A stretch of DNA of 64,000 nucleotides from Pseudopelobacter sp964542535 (GTDB lineage Bacteria > Desulfobacterota > Desulfuromonadia > Geobacterales > Pseudopelobacteraceae): positions 124,001-188,000 of the forward strand of contig CAZIUE010000004.1 of the NCBI GenBank assembly GCA_964542535.1. Reading direction: 5' to 3'. A program made the position numbers and the translations under genes. Shown in pieces: positions 26,356 through 34,500 of the stretch. A model generated the notes under the pieces. It worked only from the letters and a program-made list of their open reading frames with translations. It searched no databases and had not been told where the DNA came from. Every line of letters begins with the position of its first letter. The first letter of the stretch is position 1.

Positions 26356-26386
26356 GTACACATCCTCTCTCTTCCCCACAAACAGA

Positions 26387-26428
26387 AAAATCCGCGCTGC
26401 GCAACGCCCAGGGGCGTTGCGCATGCGG
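26387..26428 (-). terminator. Rho-independent terminator after the RbgA-like gene
   Basis: TGCGCAACGCC (26398-26408) pairs with GGCGTTGCGCA (26413-26423), and the stem can be extended by outer GC pairs. On the minus strand it is followed by GGATTTTTC. It would end the transcript of the upstream GTPase gene before the Hsp70 gene. Bases 26429-26593 hold no recognised feature. Confidence 0.7.
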
Positions 26429-26593
26429 ATCATTGTTCAGAGGTACATTCTTGAGTAATTTCAACCAAGATGCGACAGTTGAAAACCGCCGCCTTCTGGT
26501 TCGAACAGTGGGGAAAGCGGGCCGGTACGGTCCGATGGAGCGCTCCCGCGGGGAAGTGCCGCCAGCTTTCAGGACCGCATCATGGGGTACCGT

Positions 26594-27496
26594 TCAGTTA
26601 ACGACCCGTTCATTCGGGGAAACGTGCAGTTCGGGAGGCGGCTCCGCGGCTTCATCAACGACAGGGGGAACGGGCGGTTCCTCGAAGCTGATCCTGCCCA
26701 GCTTGCCCGAGCGCAGTTCCCGCAGGAACGCCTCGGCGGCACGGTTCTGGTCCACCTCGCCGCCGCTCACCAGGCATCCCAGGCGTCGACCCACCGCTTC
26801 CAGGAACAGGCCGGGACCGTCCGGAAGCTCGGGCAACCGGTACCGTTCCCGAAGCACCTGGGGGTAGCGCCCCATGGTGTACCCGGCGGCGAAGAGGGCT
26901 ACGACGGCCGCGTCGAAGGCGCCGGAGCCGATGGCGCCGCTGGCCGCCAGCCGGTATGCCGCCACCTGATCGTCCATCACCGGCCAGAGCACTCCCGGCG
27001 TGTCGGAGAGGATGATGCCGTTCTTCAGATCCACCTGCTGGGCGCAGGTCGTCACGGCAGGCTTGTCGCCGACTTTTGTCAGGGACCTTCCCGCCAGGGT
27101 GTTGATCAGGGTCGACTTCCCCACATTGGGGATACCGAAGACCATCACCCGCAGCGGCCACCCCGGTTTGCCGCGGTGGGGCACCAGGCGTTGGCACAAC
27201 TTGATCAGCTTCTTGACGTCGCCCGTCTGGCGTGCCGACAACGGCAGAGCCTTTACCCCGGCCTCAGCCTCGAAATGGCGTACCCAGGCCCTGGTGACCA
27301 GCGGATCGGCCAGGTCGTTCTTGTTCAGGACCTTGACGCAGGGTTTCGTGCGACGAATTCCCTCCAGCAGGTGGTTATGGCTGGAGCTGGGGAGACGGGC
27401 ATCCAGCACCTCGATGATCACGTCGATCCTGCGCACCGCCTCGGCCATCTGCTCCAGGGCCTTTTCCATGTGGCCGGGGTACCAGCGTATGGTCAT
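26594..27496 (-). CDS. rbgA: Ribosome-biogenesis GTPase of the YlqF/RbgA family
   Basis: 300 residues from the ATG at 27496 (MTIRWYPGHMEKAL, the usual family start). The GTPase motifs are circularly permuted, as expected: KVLNKNDLAD (G4) comes before GIPNVGKSTLIN (G1) and ILSDTPGVLWP (G3). RbgA acts in late assembly of the 50S subunit. It is the last host gene before the tRNA fragment and prophage. Confidence 0.9.
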   Translation of the reverse strand: MTIRWYPGHMEKALEQMAEAVRRIDVIIEVLDARLPSSSHNHLLEGIRRTKPCVKVLNKNDLADPLVTRAWVRHFEAEAGVKALPLSARQTGDVKKLIKLCQRLVPHRGKPGWPLRVMVFGIPNVGKSTLINTLAGRSLTKVGDKPAVTTCAQQVDLKNGIILSDTPGVLWPVMDDQVAAYRLAASGAIGSGAFDAAVVALFAAGYTMGRYPQVLRERYRLPELPDGPGLFLEAVGRRLGCLVSGGEVDQNRAAEAFLRELRSGKLGRISFEEPPVPPVVDEAAEPPPELHVSPNERVVN

Positions 27497-27542
27497 AATC
27501 GTTCTCCCTGCACCGCCGTTGCACGGCGGCACCCGACGCGAC

Positions 27543-27574
27543 GAAAAAAGCCGACAGGAAACGCGCTGTCGGCC
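27543..27574 (-). terminator. Rho-independent terminator of the tRNA-Leu transcript
   Basis: On the minus strand GCCGACAG pairs with CTGTCGGC and is followed at once by TTTTTTC. It lies 14 bases beyond the tRNA 3' end, which shows that this is the native host flank of the tRNA gene. Confidence 0.8.
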
Positions 27575-27587
27575 AAAAACTGTCCTA

Positions 27588-27645
27588 TGGTACCAGAGGT
27601 CGGATTCGAACCGACAAGGGGTTGCCCCCGGCAGATTTTGAGTCT
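27588..27645 (-). tRNA. 3' portion of tRNA-Leu(CAA), read as the prophage attachment junction attL
   Basis: The minus strand carries an anticodon loop CTCAAAA (anticodon CAA), a long class II variable arm with GGGG and CCCC strands, the T arm GTCGG-TTCGAAT-CCGAC, an acceptor 3' strand CTCTGGT, discriminator A and an encoded CCA. Upstream of the anticodon stem no D arm or 5' acceptor strand can be found; the sequence there is AT-rich and leads into the integrase. The gene is therefore split. This fits integration in the 3' half of the gene, with the intact copy expected at the far end. Confidence 0.8.
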
Positions 27646-27794
27646 TCTAAAAACACCAAAATCAGCTTGTATCTGGCTTTGCCTTGACGTATAACTTGCC
27701 GATATTTTTACAATGCTATTTATCGCCCTTTGTCCGTGCCTTGCTGATCTTTTTGAATTTTGCTGACTATATGCTGACTAAAAGGAGTCGTCAG

Positions 27795-29186
27795 ATGCCA
27801 CAGGCCAGGATCACGCGGTCCACCGTTGAGAAGCTCGAAGCTCACGGGGGGAAGCAGGTCAAATACTTCGACACCAAGATGACCGGCTTCGGCGTCCGGG
27901 TGTCAGGAAAAAATACCCGCACCTATTTCGTGCAGTGCCGCGTGCGGGATCGTGTACTTCCAAACGGCAAACCGCTGGAGATCTACGAGAGTATCGGCCG
28001 GACCGATGTCGTGGATTTCGAAACCGCGTACAACCGCGCGAAGAAAATCGTCTGCGACGCCTCACATGGCATCTGTCCTGCTGATCATAGGGCAGAGCGT
28101 GAGAAACGGCAAGCGGAAAAGCTGGCGGCAGCTGCGGCGGAGGCAAAACGGGATATCACTCTTCGGGAGATGTTCAGGGAGTATGTGGAGACACGCAAGA
28201 AGTTGAAGGCGTCAACAATAGAACTGTATGAGAAAGATTTTAACCGCTACGCCTCCGATTGGATGGATCGGCCGCTGCGCTCGCTCGATGGCGCCGAGAT
28301 CGTCCAGCGGCACGCGGAGATCGGGCGGCTGAGTCCGTCTCGGGCGGATGGCGTGATGCGGGTCGTGCGGGCAGTGTGTAACCATGCGCTAAAAATGCAT
28401 GATGGGGTGATCATCAAGAGAAACCCGGTCGCCACGCTCTCGGCCGTGAACGGCTGGTACCGGGTCGAGCGGAAGAAACACTACATCCGCCCCGAAGAAC
28501 TGACGGCCTGGGTGCCAGCCGTGCTCAACCTCCGGTACGACACCTCGCAGGACTTCCTGCTGATGCTGTTGTTCCAGGGGACCCGCCTGCAGGAAACCGC
28601 GCAACTGCGATGGAGCGATATCAACCTGGAGGCGGGATATGCGATCTTCCGCGAAACCAAGACAGGGGTTCCTCTGGAGGTGCCACTGTCTCGATTCATC
28701 GTCGATCGGCTGAAAAAGCGGATTACCCTTTATTACGATGGCCCCGACTCGTTCGTTTTCCCGTCCGACTCGGCATCGGGGCATGTCGAGGGGGCCCGGG
28801 CGGCGCTGGAGTCCGTGCAGTTGGTCACCGGCATCAGGACGTCGCATCATGATCTACGGCGGTCGTTCCTCTCGTACTGCGAGGAGCTGGACATATCGCT
28901 GTTCGCCCGCAAGCGGCTGGTGAACCACGCCCTACCCCAGGACGTGACTGAGGGATACACGATGTTCAGTTTGTCCCGTTTGCGTGCCCATGTAGAGCGA
29001 ATCGCCGAGTTCATTCTGGGCCACGCCGGTATAGCGTACCCGCAGGATCCGCCAGCACTGGTCACCACGGAGCAGGCGGAGATGATCGCGGCGTCCCCGT
29101 TTTGGGAGTCGCTGAGCGAGTCTCAGCGCCGCGCGTTTTTGGCCATGTTGGGCTCAACGGCTACAGATCCATCCTCTGGAGCGTAA
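27795..29186 (+). CDS. int: Tyrosine-recombinase integrase of the prophage
   Basis: 463 residues from the ATG at 27795, preceded by AAAAGGAG 7-8 bases upstream; longer in-frame starts lack an RBS. The N-terminus (KYFDTKMTGFGVRVSGK) is the DUF4102-like arm of phage/island integrases. Catalytic residues: Arg in FQGTRLQETAQL near 290, HHDLRRSF near 380, His in KRLVNHAL, and Tyr in VTEGYTMF near 415. It lies 150 bases from the tRNA fragment and points into the prophage. It is the only clear rightward phage gene in the window. Confidence 0.93.
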   Translation: MPQARITRSTVEKLEAHGGKQVKYFDTKMTGFGVRVSGKNTRTYFVQCRVRDRVLPNGKPLEIYESIGRTDVVDFETAYNRAKKIVCDASHGICPADHRAEREKRQAEKLAAAAAEAKRDITLREMFREYVETRKKLKASTIELYEKDFNRYASDWMDRPLRSLDGAEIVQRHAEIGRLSPSRADGVMRVVRAVCNHALKMHDGVIIKRNPVATLSAVNGWYRVERKKHYIRPEELTAWVPAVLNLRYDTSQDFLLMLLFQGTRLQETAQLRWSDINLEAGYAIFRETKTGVPLEVPLSRFIVDRLKKRITLYYDGPDSFVFPSDSASGHVEGARAALESVQLVTGIRTSHHDLRRSFLSYCEELDISLFARKRLVNHALPQDVTEGYTMFSLSRLRAHVERIAEFILGHAGIAYPQDPPALVTTEQAEMIAASPFWESLSESQRRAFLAMLGSTATDPSSGA

Positions 29187-29394
29187 CATGTTTCATGCAC
29201 TCCAGCTGGCCCACCAGTTCATAGAGGTTGTTACAACCGGTCCAGCAGTGTTCGTATTCTCCACCGACCAGTTTCGAGACGCAAATGATCTCGACAATCT
29301 CTCCCCCCTCCGCCCTGGCCAGCAACTCGCGCAAAAACTCCACCGCCTGCTGGTTGTAGTTTTTGACCACGGCAAGCTGCCGGAGGTTACTCAT
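29161..29394 (-). CDS. Small phage protein, unknown
   Basis: 77 residues from the ATG at 29394 (MSNLRQLAVVKNYNQQAVEF). ARAEGGEIVEIICVSKLVGG suggests a small alpha/beta fold. It ends inside the last 26 bases of the integrase gene on the opposite strand, and its start overlaps the end of the o-spanin frame by 8 bases. No family is recognised. It is the last gene of the leftward phage transcript. Confidence 0.6.
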   Translation of the reverse strand: MSNLRQLAVVKNYNQQAVEFLRELLARAEGGEIVEIICVSKLVGGEYEHCWTGCNNLYELVGQLECMKHVTLQRMDL

Positions 29395-29731
29395 CGTCGC
29401 CTCTCTTGTTAAACTGCTCAATAATATTCTGATTCGTAGCACACCAGGCCCGCATCACCTCAATATCGATCAACAAGTTTTTACGTCCCTGTTCGTCAAG
29501 ACAGTATTCATTCCCCCGTTTCGTGGCCTGGATTTCCCGTAGCACGGGTGGATGTTCCACCGGCAGAGTGATTTTTGAATCCGGACAGGCCGGGCACTGC
29601 CGGACCGGCTGGCACGCCTGCAGGAACCAGCACGACATTACCACCGTCACGAACAGCAGGTGGTGAAGAAGATTCGATCGCCTGGATGTAGTTGTTGCTC
29701 TTGATCTTGACGTTCTGGATTGCATCGGCAA
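29387..29731 (-). CDS. o-spanin (Rz1-like outer-membrane lipoprotein), nested in Rz
   Basis: 114 residues in a different frame from the overlapping Rz-like gene. A basic N-terminus is followed by a hydrophobic stretch and the lipobox FLQAC, so Cys near 40 should be lipidated and placed in the outer membrane. The mature part includes proline-rich ITLPVEHPPVLRE. In Rz/Rz1 pairs this partner joins the inner-membrane Rz to fuse the two membranes at the end of lysis. The true start is uncertain; GTG or ATG codons close to the lipobox are possible. Confidence 0.7.
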   Translation of the reverse strand: MPMQSRTSRSRATTTSRRSNLLHHLLFVTVVMSCWFLQACQPVRQCPACPDSKITLPVEHPPVLREIQATKRGNEYCLDEQGRKNLLIDIEVMRAWCATNQNIIEQFNKRGDDE

Positions 29732-29942
29732 TCTCCTTGTTCAGCTTGATGTAGTCGTTGAACTGCCGGGCATACAGGGCGGCAGTGTCTTTGTGTTGCT
29801 GGGCCTCGATTGTTTTTGCCGTCAGATCGGCCCGGATACCCATCTCGTGCCAGCCCAGCCAGACCAAGCCGGAAATGGCAACGGCGACCAAGCCCAGCTT
29901 GATGTACAGGGCGTAGGGATTGAGTGACGAGAGCGATATCAT
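29508..29942 (-). CDS. i-spanin (Rz-like inner-membrane protein)
   Basis: 144 residues from the ATG at 29942, preceded by GGGGGGAGA. A single N-terminal membrane segment (YIKLGLVAVAISGLVWLGW) is followed by a long helical periplasmic part (KTIEAQQHKDTAALYARQFNDY). This is the Rz topology. The second half of the gene overlaps the o-spanin frame by 224 bases. It follows the Cys-rich gene with a 4-base overlap. Confidence 0.72.
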   Translation of the reverse strand: MISLSSLNPYALYIKLGLVAVAISGLVWLGWHEMGIRADLTAKTIEAQQHKDTAALYARQFNDYIKLNKEIADAIQNVKIKSNNYIQAIESSSPPAVRDGGNVVLVPAGVPAGPAVPGLSGFKNHSAGGTSTRATGNPGHETGE

Positions 29943-30208
29943 GTCTCCCCCCAGCACCCGGGCGGGAAGTGCTCTTCACAGGCGAAGAAGTCCTTGCACC
30001 CCTTGCACGGGATTCCGAAACACTTCTTGGTGTTTCCCTGATCGATCCCCAGGATATCGCGGACGAGCTCCACGGCTTGCTCCGGCTGCCAGTATCGGCA
30101 TTCGTCTCGCGGAACGCCACGCGATGCGTGCAGGCAGTTGTGGGGTTCGTTGATGTCCCAGGAACAGGAAATCGGCACTCTGGCGTTGTTGGCAAAGCAG
30201 GCCTTCAT
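29939..30208 (-). CDS. Cysteine-rich small phage protein, unknown
   Basis: 89 residues from the ATG at 30208, which overlaps the holin-like stop as ATGA. Eight cysteines are visible, among them CKGCKDFFACEEHFPPGC near the C-terminus, so a zinc site or disulphides are likely. There is no signal peptide. It is embedded between the holin and spanin genes, suggesting a lysis- or envelope-related role, but no family is recognised. Confidence 0.65.
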   Translation of the reverse strand: MKACFANNARVPISCSWDINEPHNCLHASRGVPRDECRYWQPEQAVELVRDILGIDQGNTKKCFGIPCKGCKDFFACEEHFPPGCWGET

Positions 30209-30471
30209 GACCGATCTCCCTTCAGCGCCACCGCCCCTGCAACGCCTTTGGCCCAGGCAATGCCCCCCACCAGGATGGTAACCAGAAACTTGATCAGGCC
30301 GGAGGCCTCGGCCGGTATGTCGGTTTTTTTTCCCAGAGACGCTGCGGCAACGACCAGCAGCAGGCCTACGCACACCACAAGGATCAACAGCAGCAGACAG
30401 GCCCGATGGGTGCTGCCCTGCTGGTCATTCGGGTCGGCCAGCAGTCCCGCCAGCCACGAAAAGAATTTCAT
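30205..30471 (-). CDS. Putative holin
   Basis: 88 residues with two hydrophobic segments (CLLLLILVVCVGLLLVVAAA and LIKFLVTILVGGIAWAKGVAG) joined by a charged loop. Length and topology fit a class II holin, and it lies 14 bases after the endolysin and just ahead of the spanins. The call rests on topology and position, not on a recognised family. Confidence 0.6.
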   Translation of the reverse strand: MKFFSWLAGLLADPNDQQGSTHRACLLLLILVVCVGLLLVVAAASLGKKTDIPAEASGLIKFLVTILVGGIAWAKGVAGAVALKGDRS

Positions 30472-30485
30472 CGGCTTTTCCCCTT

Positions 30486-31046
30486 TCAGATGATGCTCTC
30501 CTTCAGCATCCGCTCAAACTCACGCGCGTAACCGGCAATCGTCTCGGCCCGGTCGGTGCCGTTGATGATCCGGCGGGCGTTGACGTAGTCGCATACGTCG
30601 TCGTGGATGTAGCGCGCGAGCATCACGCCGGTGAACGCCCCGTGCCGCATGCCGTAGGACATGATCCGGTAGGCCACATCGTACTGCAGCGCCTGTTCCG
30701 GGTGGTGGTACAGGTCCACCCCGAGAGCCTGGCCAAGTCGAAGATAGTTGTTGTCGTGGGTGATCTGCACGTAACCGCGGCCGTAGTAGATCTTTCCCGT
30801 AACCCGGTCCGGCCGACCGTAGGGCTTGCCTTTCCCTTTGCCGTACTCCTCGATGGGCGCCCATTTCCGATCGCACTCATGCATTACCGTGGCCAGCATG
30901 TAGGCGGCGTGACGGAGATCCTTCACCCTGGTATCAGCAACCATCATAGCCAGCAGGATCTGCATGTCGGCTCGGGCCTTGTCGGGCAGGCGGCCATATC
31001 TCCCCAGGTACAAAGTCGTAAACTTTTCTTTATCAATGCTCTGCAT
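30486..31046 (-). CDS. Endolysin, glycoside hydrolase family 19-like
   Basis: 186 residues. ATVMHECDRKWAPIEEYG near 50-70 carries the catalytic Glu pair of the chitinase-19/lysozyme fold, and KIYYGRGYVQITHDNNY near 85-100 is the family signature. It should cleave the glycan strands of peptidoglycan. No signal peptide is present, so release depends on the neighbouring holin. Confidence 0.87.
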   Translation of the reverse strand: MQSIDKEKFTTLYLGRYGRLPDKARADMQILLAMMVADTRVKDLRHAAYMLATVMHECDRKWAPIEEYGKGKGKPYGRPDRVTGKIYYGRGYVQITHDNNYLRLGQALGVDLYHHPEQALQYDVAYRIMSYGMRHGAFTGVMLARYIHDDVCDYVNARRIINGTDRAETIAGYAREFERMLKESII

Positions 31047-31049
31047 TGG

Positions 31050-31490
31050 TTACTCCTTCTGCTCGGTTTTCTGTTTCCGCTCAACTGGCACTGGCGGCAC
31101 TGTTTTGCGCAGGTAATCCTGACTATCCAAAATCCAGAGTAAAAACACAGCAATCGCGATAATTGCCGCCACGATAAGCCCACTCTTGACAGGATTTGAG
31201 ACCTGCAAATCCTGGGATTCGTGTTGGTCGTGGGTCTTCCTGAACTCTTCCAGGCTGACGACTTTTAGCTCCATACTCCGCATACGCCGAAATAATTCAT
31301 TGTCAGCACGTTCAAAAGCTTCGCTGCGATTGAACAAAGTTTTAATTTGTTCTCCCTGGGCGGAAATTCCTTCCAGAACTTGAATAAAACGGACTTGACC
31401 GGCCCGAATATCGTCCAGCGCTCTGGCAAGCATCTCTTCGCGGGCGGTTATCTGCGCGATGTTTGATTCTTGCCTACATGGATCCGCCAT
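31050..31490 (-). CDS. Phage coiled-coil membrane protein, unknown
   Basis: 146 residues from the ATG at 31490. A long charged helical region (about 10-90) is followed by one membrane segment SGLIVAAIIAIAVFLLWIL near 105-125 and a basic tail PVERKQKTEQKE. It heads the lysis block and starts 10 bases below the palindromic operator at 31500-31520. An upstream TTG at 31508 would lie inside that operator, so the ATG is preferred. The topology could suit a lysis regulator. Confidence 0.65.
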   Translation of the reverse strand: MADPCRQESNIAQITAREEMLARALDDIRAGQVRFIQVLEGISAQGEQIKTLFNRSEAFERADNELFRRMRSMELKVVSLEEFRKTHDQHESQDLQVSNPVKSGLIVAAIIAIAVFLLWILDSQDYLRKTVPPVPVERKQKTEQKE

Positions 31491-31499
31491 ACAGTCCCC

Positions 31500-31520
31500 T
31501 GTCGTCAATAATTATCGACA
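31500..31520. promoter_or_regulatory. Phage palindromic operator, copy 1
   Basis: 21 bases with half-sites TGTCG and CGACA around an AT-rich centre AATAATTAT. It is identical to copy 2 at 44884-44904, and identity continues 7 bases further (AAATACC on the plus strand). It lies between the giant gene and the lysis block, directly before the latter. It is a probable binding site of a phage repressor or activator. Confidence 0.65.
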
Positions 31521-31540
31521 AAATACCAGCACGAGGAACG

Positions 31541-34500
31541 CTAATCAACATATTCCTGTTCCCAGCCCATGCGTCGTTTGTCGCCGGCCCCAACCCTGAA
31601 GGTCCGTGCCCGCCTGATGGACTCGGCGGAAATGGGCCGGACCAAGCCCTTGGCCTGGGAGCGGTGTAGGCGATAGTTCCAGCGGATGGCCTCCTGGATC
31701 GCCTGCCGCACCTGTTCCGGCGTCCGTGCCACGCGCAGGGCGTTCAGATAGTCGGTGCGCTCATCGCTCCAGGCTGCGACCAGACCACGGCCGGCGCTCT
31801 TCAGCTCCGTCCGCTCCGCAACCCCCATGGGCTGAAAACCCAGCACCTTCTTGGCCACATCCGTCCCGCTGTACCGCATCTGGTGGCCGGTCTCGTCCAG
31901 GATCGGCTTGCCGGACAGGGTGGTGGCGCCGGCCGTGGCCTGACGGTAGGCCCGCATGGGGTTGGCCGCGAACTCGGGCATCATGCTCTCGATGGCCCGG
32001 AAATACTGCCCGCTCCCCAGGGCCTGAGCTGCCATGACCGGTTTCTTCACCATGCCGCCCCAGACGCCCCCCATGCGCTCGCCGAAGCTCTTGTCCGGGT
32101 CGGAGACAAAGGGCAGATTCACGGCCAGCGCACGGCTCATGTCCACACCGGCAACCGACGTGGCGCCATGATTCACGAACGCCTCCAGCGCCTCGCCGGG
32201 CGTGCCGTATTCACGGGCGTGCCTCTTCATCCACATCTTGAACTTCAGCTTGTAGGAGACGCCGAACCACTTGGTGATCCACTTGTCCAGGTCGTCGGCC
32301 CCGGGCAGGGCAAACACGCCCCCCAAGGCAGCGACGGCGCCCAGGCTGCGGGCGATCACCTCGAACTCGCCGTTCTTCAGCGCGTTGGCCATGGCCAGCA
32401 GGTAGTTGTGGGTATACCCCTGGAAGAGGTAGAGCGTCTTGCCCAGGGACGGAAAGATTTCGTCGACCTTGCGCACCATCTCCGGCAGGTTCTCTTTCCC
32501 CGACAGCACGTGCGCATCATCGACAAACTCCACGGCGATGTCGAACGCTTTCTGGTCGAACTGCCCCCGGGGGGTGGTCTTGAACACCCGGTACGCCGCC
32601 AATACCGCCGGCTCCCGGTTGACGTACTGCTCGATCGCCGAAAACGGGGTCATACCGACTTCGACGACCTTCTTCCACCGGCCGCCGAATCCCTGCTCAT
32701 TCAGGCCGCTCATGAAACGAACGGCCTGAGCCCTCGCTGTCCCCTGGCGCACTGCCTGATCGATCACGCCGCGCTCCTCGTCCGTCAGCACCCCCGTGCC
32801 GCCATGCTTGCGGGCGATAGCATCCTTGACGACATCCTTCTGGGCCTTGGCCAGAATGACTATCGGCTCTCCCTTGAGCCCGGCTTTCTTCATCCTGCCG
32901 GCCAGCAGGGCTTGCCCCAGGGTGTAGTTCTGGAAGGCATTCAAGACGGCGGAGGAGAACTTGAATCCCAGGTAGTAGAACGCCCCCACGCTGCGGGCCG
33001 TGGCCATGACTTCGTCCATGGAGGTGCTGTTCTTCATGGAATCCTTGAAGTAGTTGTGTACCCACACCTTGTCGTCTGGATCGCTGGTGGAGATGCGGTC
33101 CGCCTCGCGGTTGACCTCCACGGCATACTGCATCTTGGACAGCCAGCCGGCCATGCCGCTGATGAATTCCTGCAGCACCGCCAGATAGTCGTCATCCCGG
33201 TACCCTTCGATCTGGGTCTTTTCGCGGGAGATGCCGTGCCGGCCGAATCCCTGGGCCATGATCTGTTTGCCCACTTCATCCAGGATGGCCCGCTTCATGG
33301 AGACCAGATCCTCGGCCGAAGTCTTGAACACGTTGGCCTTGTCGAAGGCGTTCATGATCAACTGCTCGATGGCCAGCTCGCTGCCGCGATCCGACAGCAG
33401 TTCCGCCGGCGTGGCGGTGTTGCGCTCGTACGCCACCTCGTACCGGGCCTCGGCATCGTAGTTGCCTTTCAGATGTGCGGCCAGATCGGCCTGCACTTCA
33501 GCCACATGGCGTTTGGCGCTCCCCTCGGTGGTGGCCGGTTTCATATAGACCTTGGTCCGGTTACTCTCCTCGTCCACCCGGTACACGGAAACATGCCAGT
33601 CACCGTCCTTGCGCATGCGCGGGGCATATCCCTGGACGTGGCCCCATTCGTTCTTCAGCTTGTCCAGCTCGCCGCGGTACTCGGTGATGTGCTTGTAGGC
33701 CATGCGCACCAGGCCGGGTTCGCTGGTGGCCGCCAGCTGGTCCATGAACGCTCGATAGGCCTTGGCCACCTTCTCGGTGACCGGCTTGCCGGTGGGGTTG
33801 TTGTCGCCGAACAGTTCCACGTCGCCCATGCGGCGGCGGGTGGAGGAGAGCAGCTTGCCCAGCTGGCCGACTTCCGTCGGGGACAGATCCTTGTCCAGGT
33901 GCATCCTGGCATCCAGCAGGTCCAGCAGTTCCTGGTACCAGGGTTCCTTGGCATAGGGTACAAGAGCGATGTCGGACAGCCGTTCGAAGCGCACCCGGTT
34001 GGCGGCCTGGATGACCTGGTGGAATGCCTTGTACGCCTCCACCACGGTGCGGGACAGTTTCCCGAAGGGAGTCTTGCCGCGGTAGAGCTCGTCCCGGGTG
34101 AAGTTGCGGGCCACGTCGTTGCGGTCACCGTATTTGATCAGCTCGTTGAACAGCTTTCGTTCCGCCTTGGTGGCCTTGGCCAGCAGGTTGCGCAGCCCCT
34201 CCACGCCTGTGTACCCCTCCGACGCCAAAAACAGGTCGGAGATGATCTCGTTGCGGACGTGGGAGCGGGTCCGGTTCAGATCGACGACCATGCGCCGAAT
34301 CGGTTTCCCCACGCTGCCCCACCACGGGTTGGACAACACTTTGCCGAAGGCCGCCTTGACTCTGGAAGGGGTCTGCATGCCGATCAGCTCGAACAGGCCC
34401 TTGGTCATGTCGGCCACCTTGCTCGGAGCGTCGATCCTGGCGGCGTGGGCGGCAATGTCGGCGTCCTGTTTTGCGGTGGAATACTGGGCTCTGATATCCA

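Noticed and set aside
27588..27645. A complete tRNA-Leu gene
   Set aside because: The D arm and 5' acceptor strand are missing upstream of the anticodon stem; only the 3' part is present.
31490..31508. TTG start at 31508 for the coiled-coil membrane protein
   Set aside because: It would place the start codon inside the palindromic operator; the ATG at 31490 is better.
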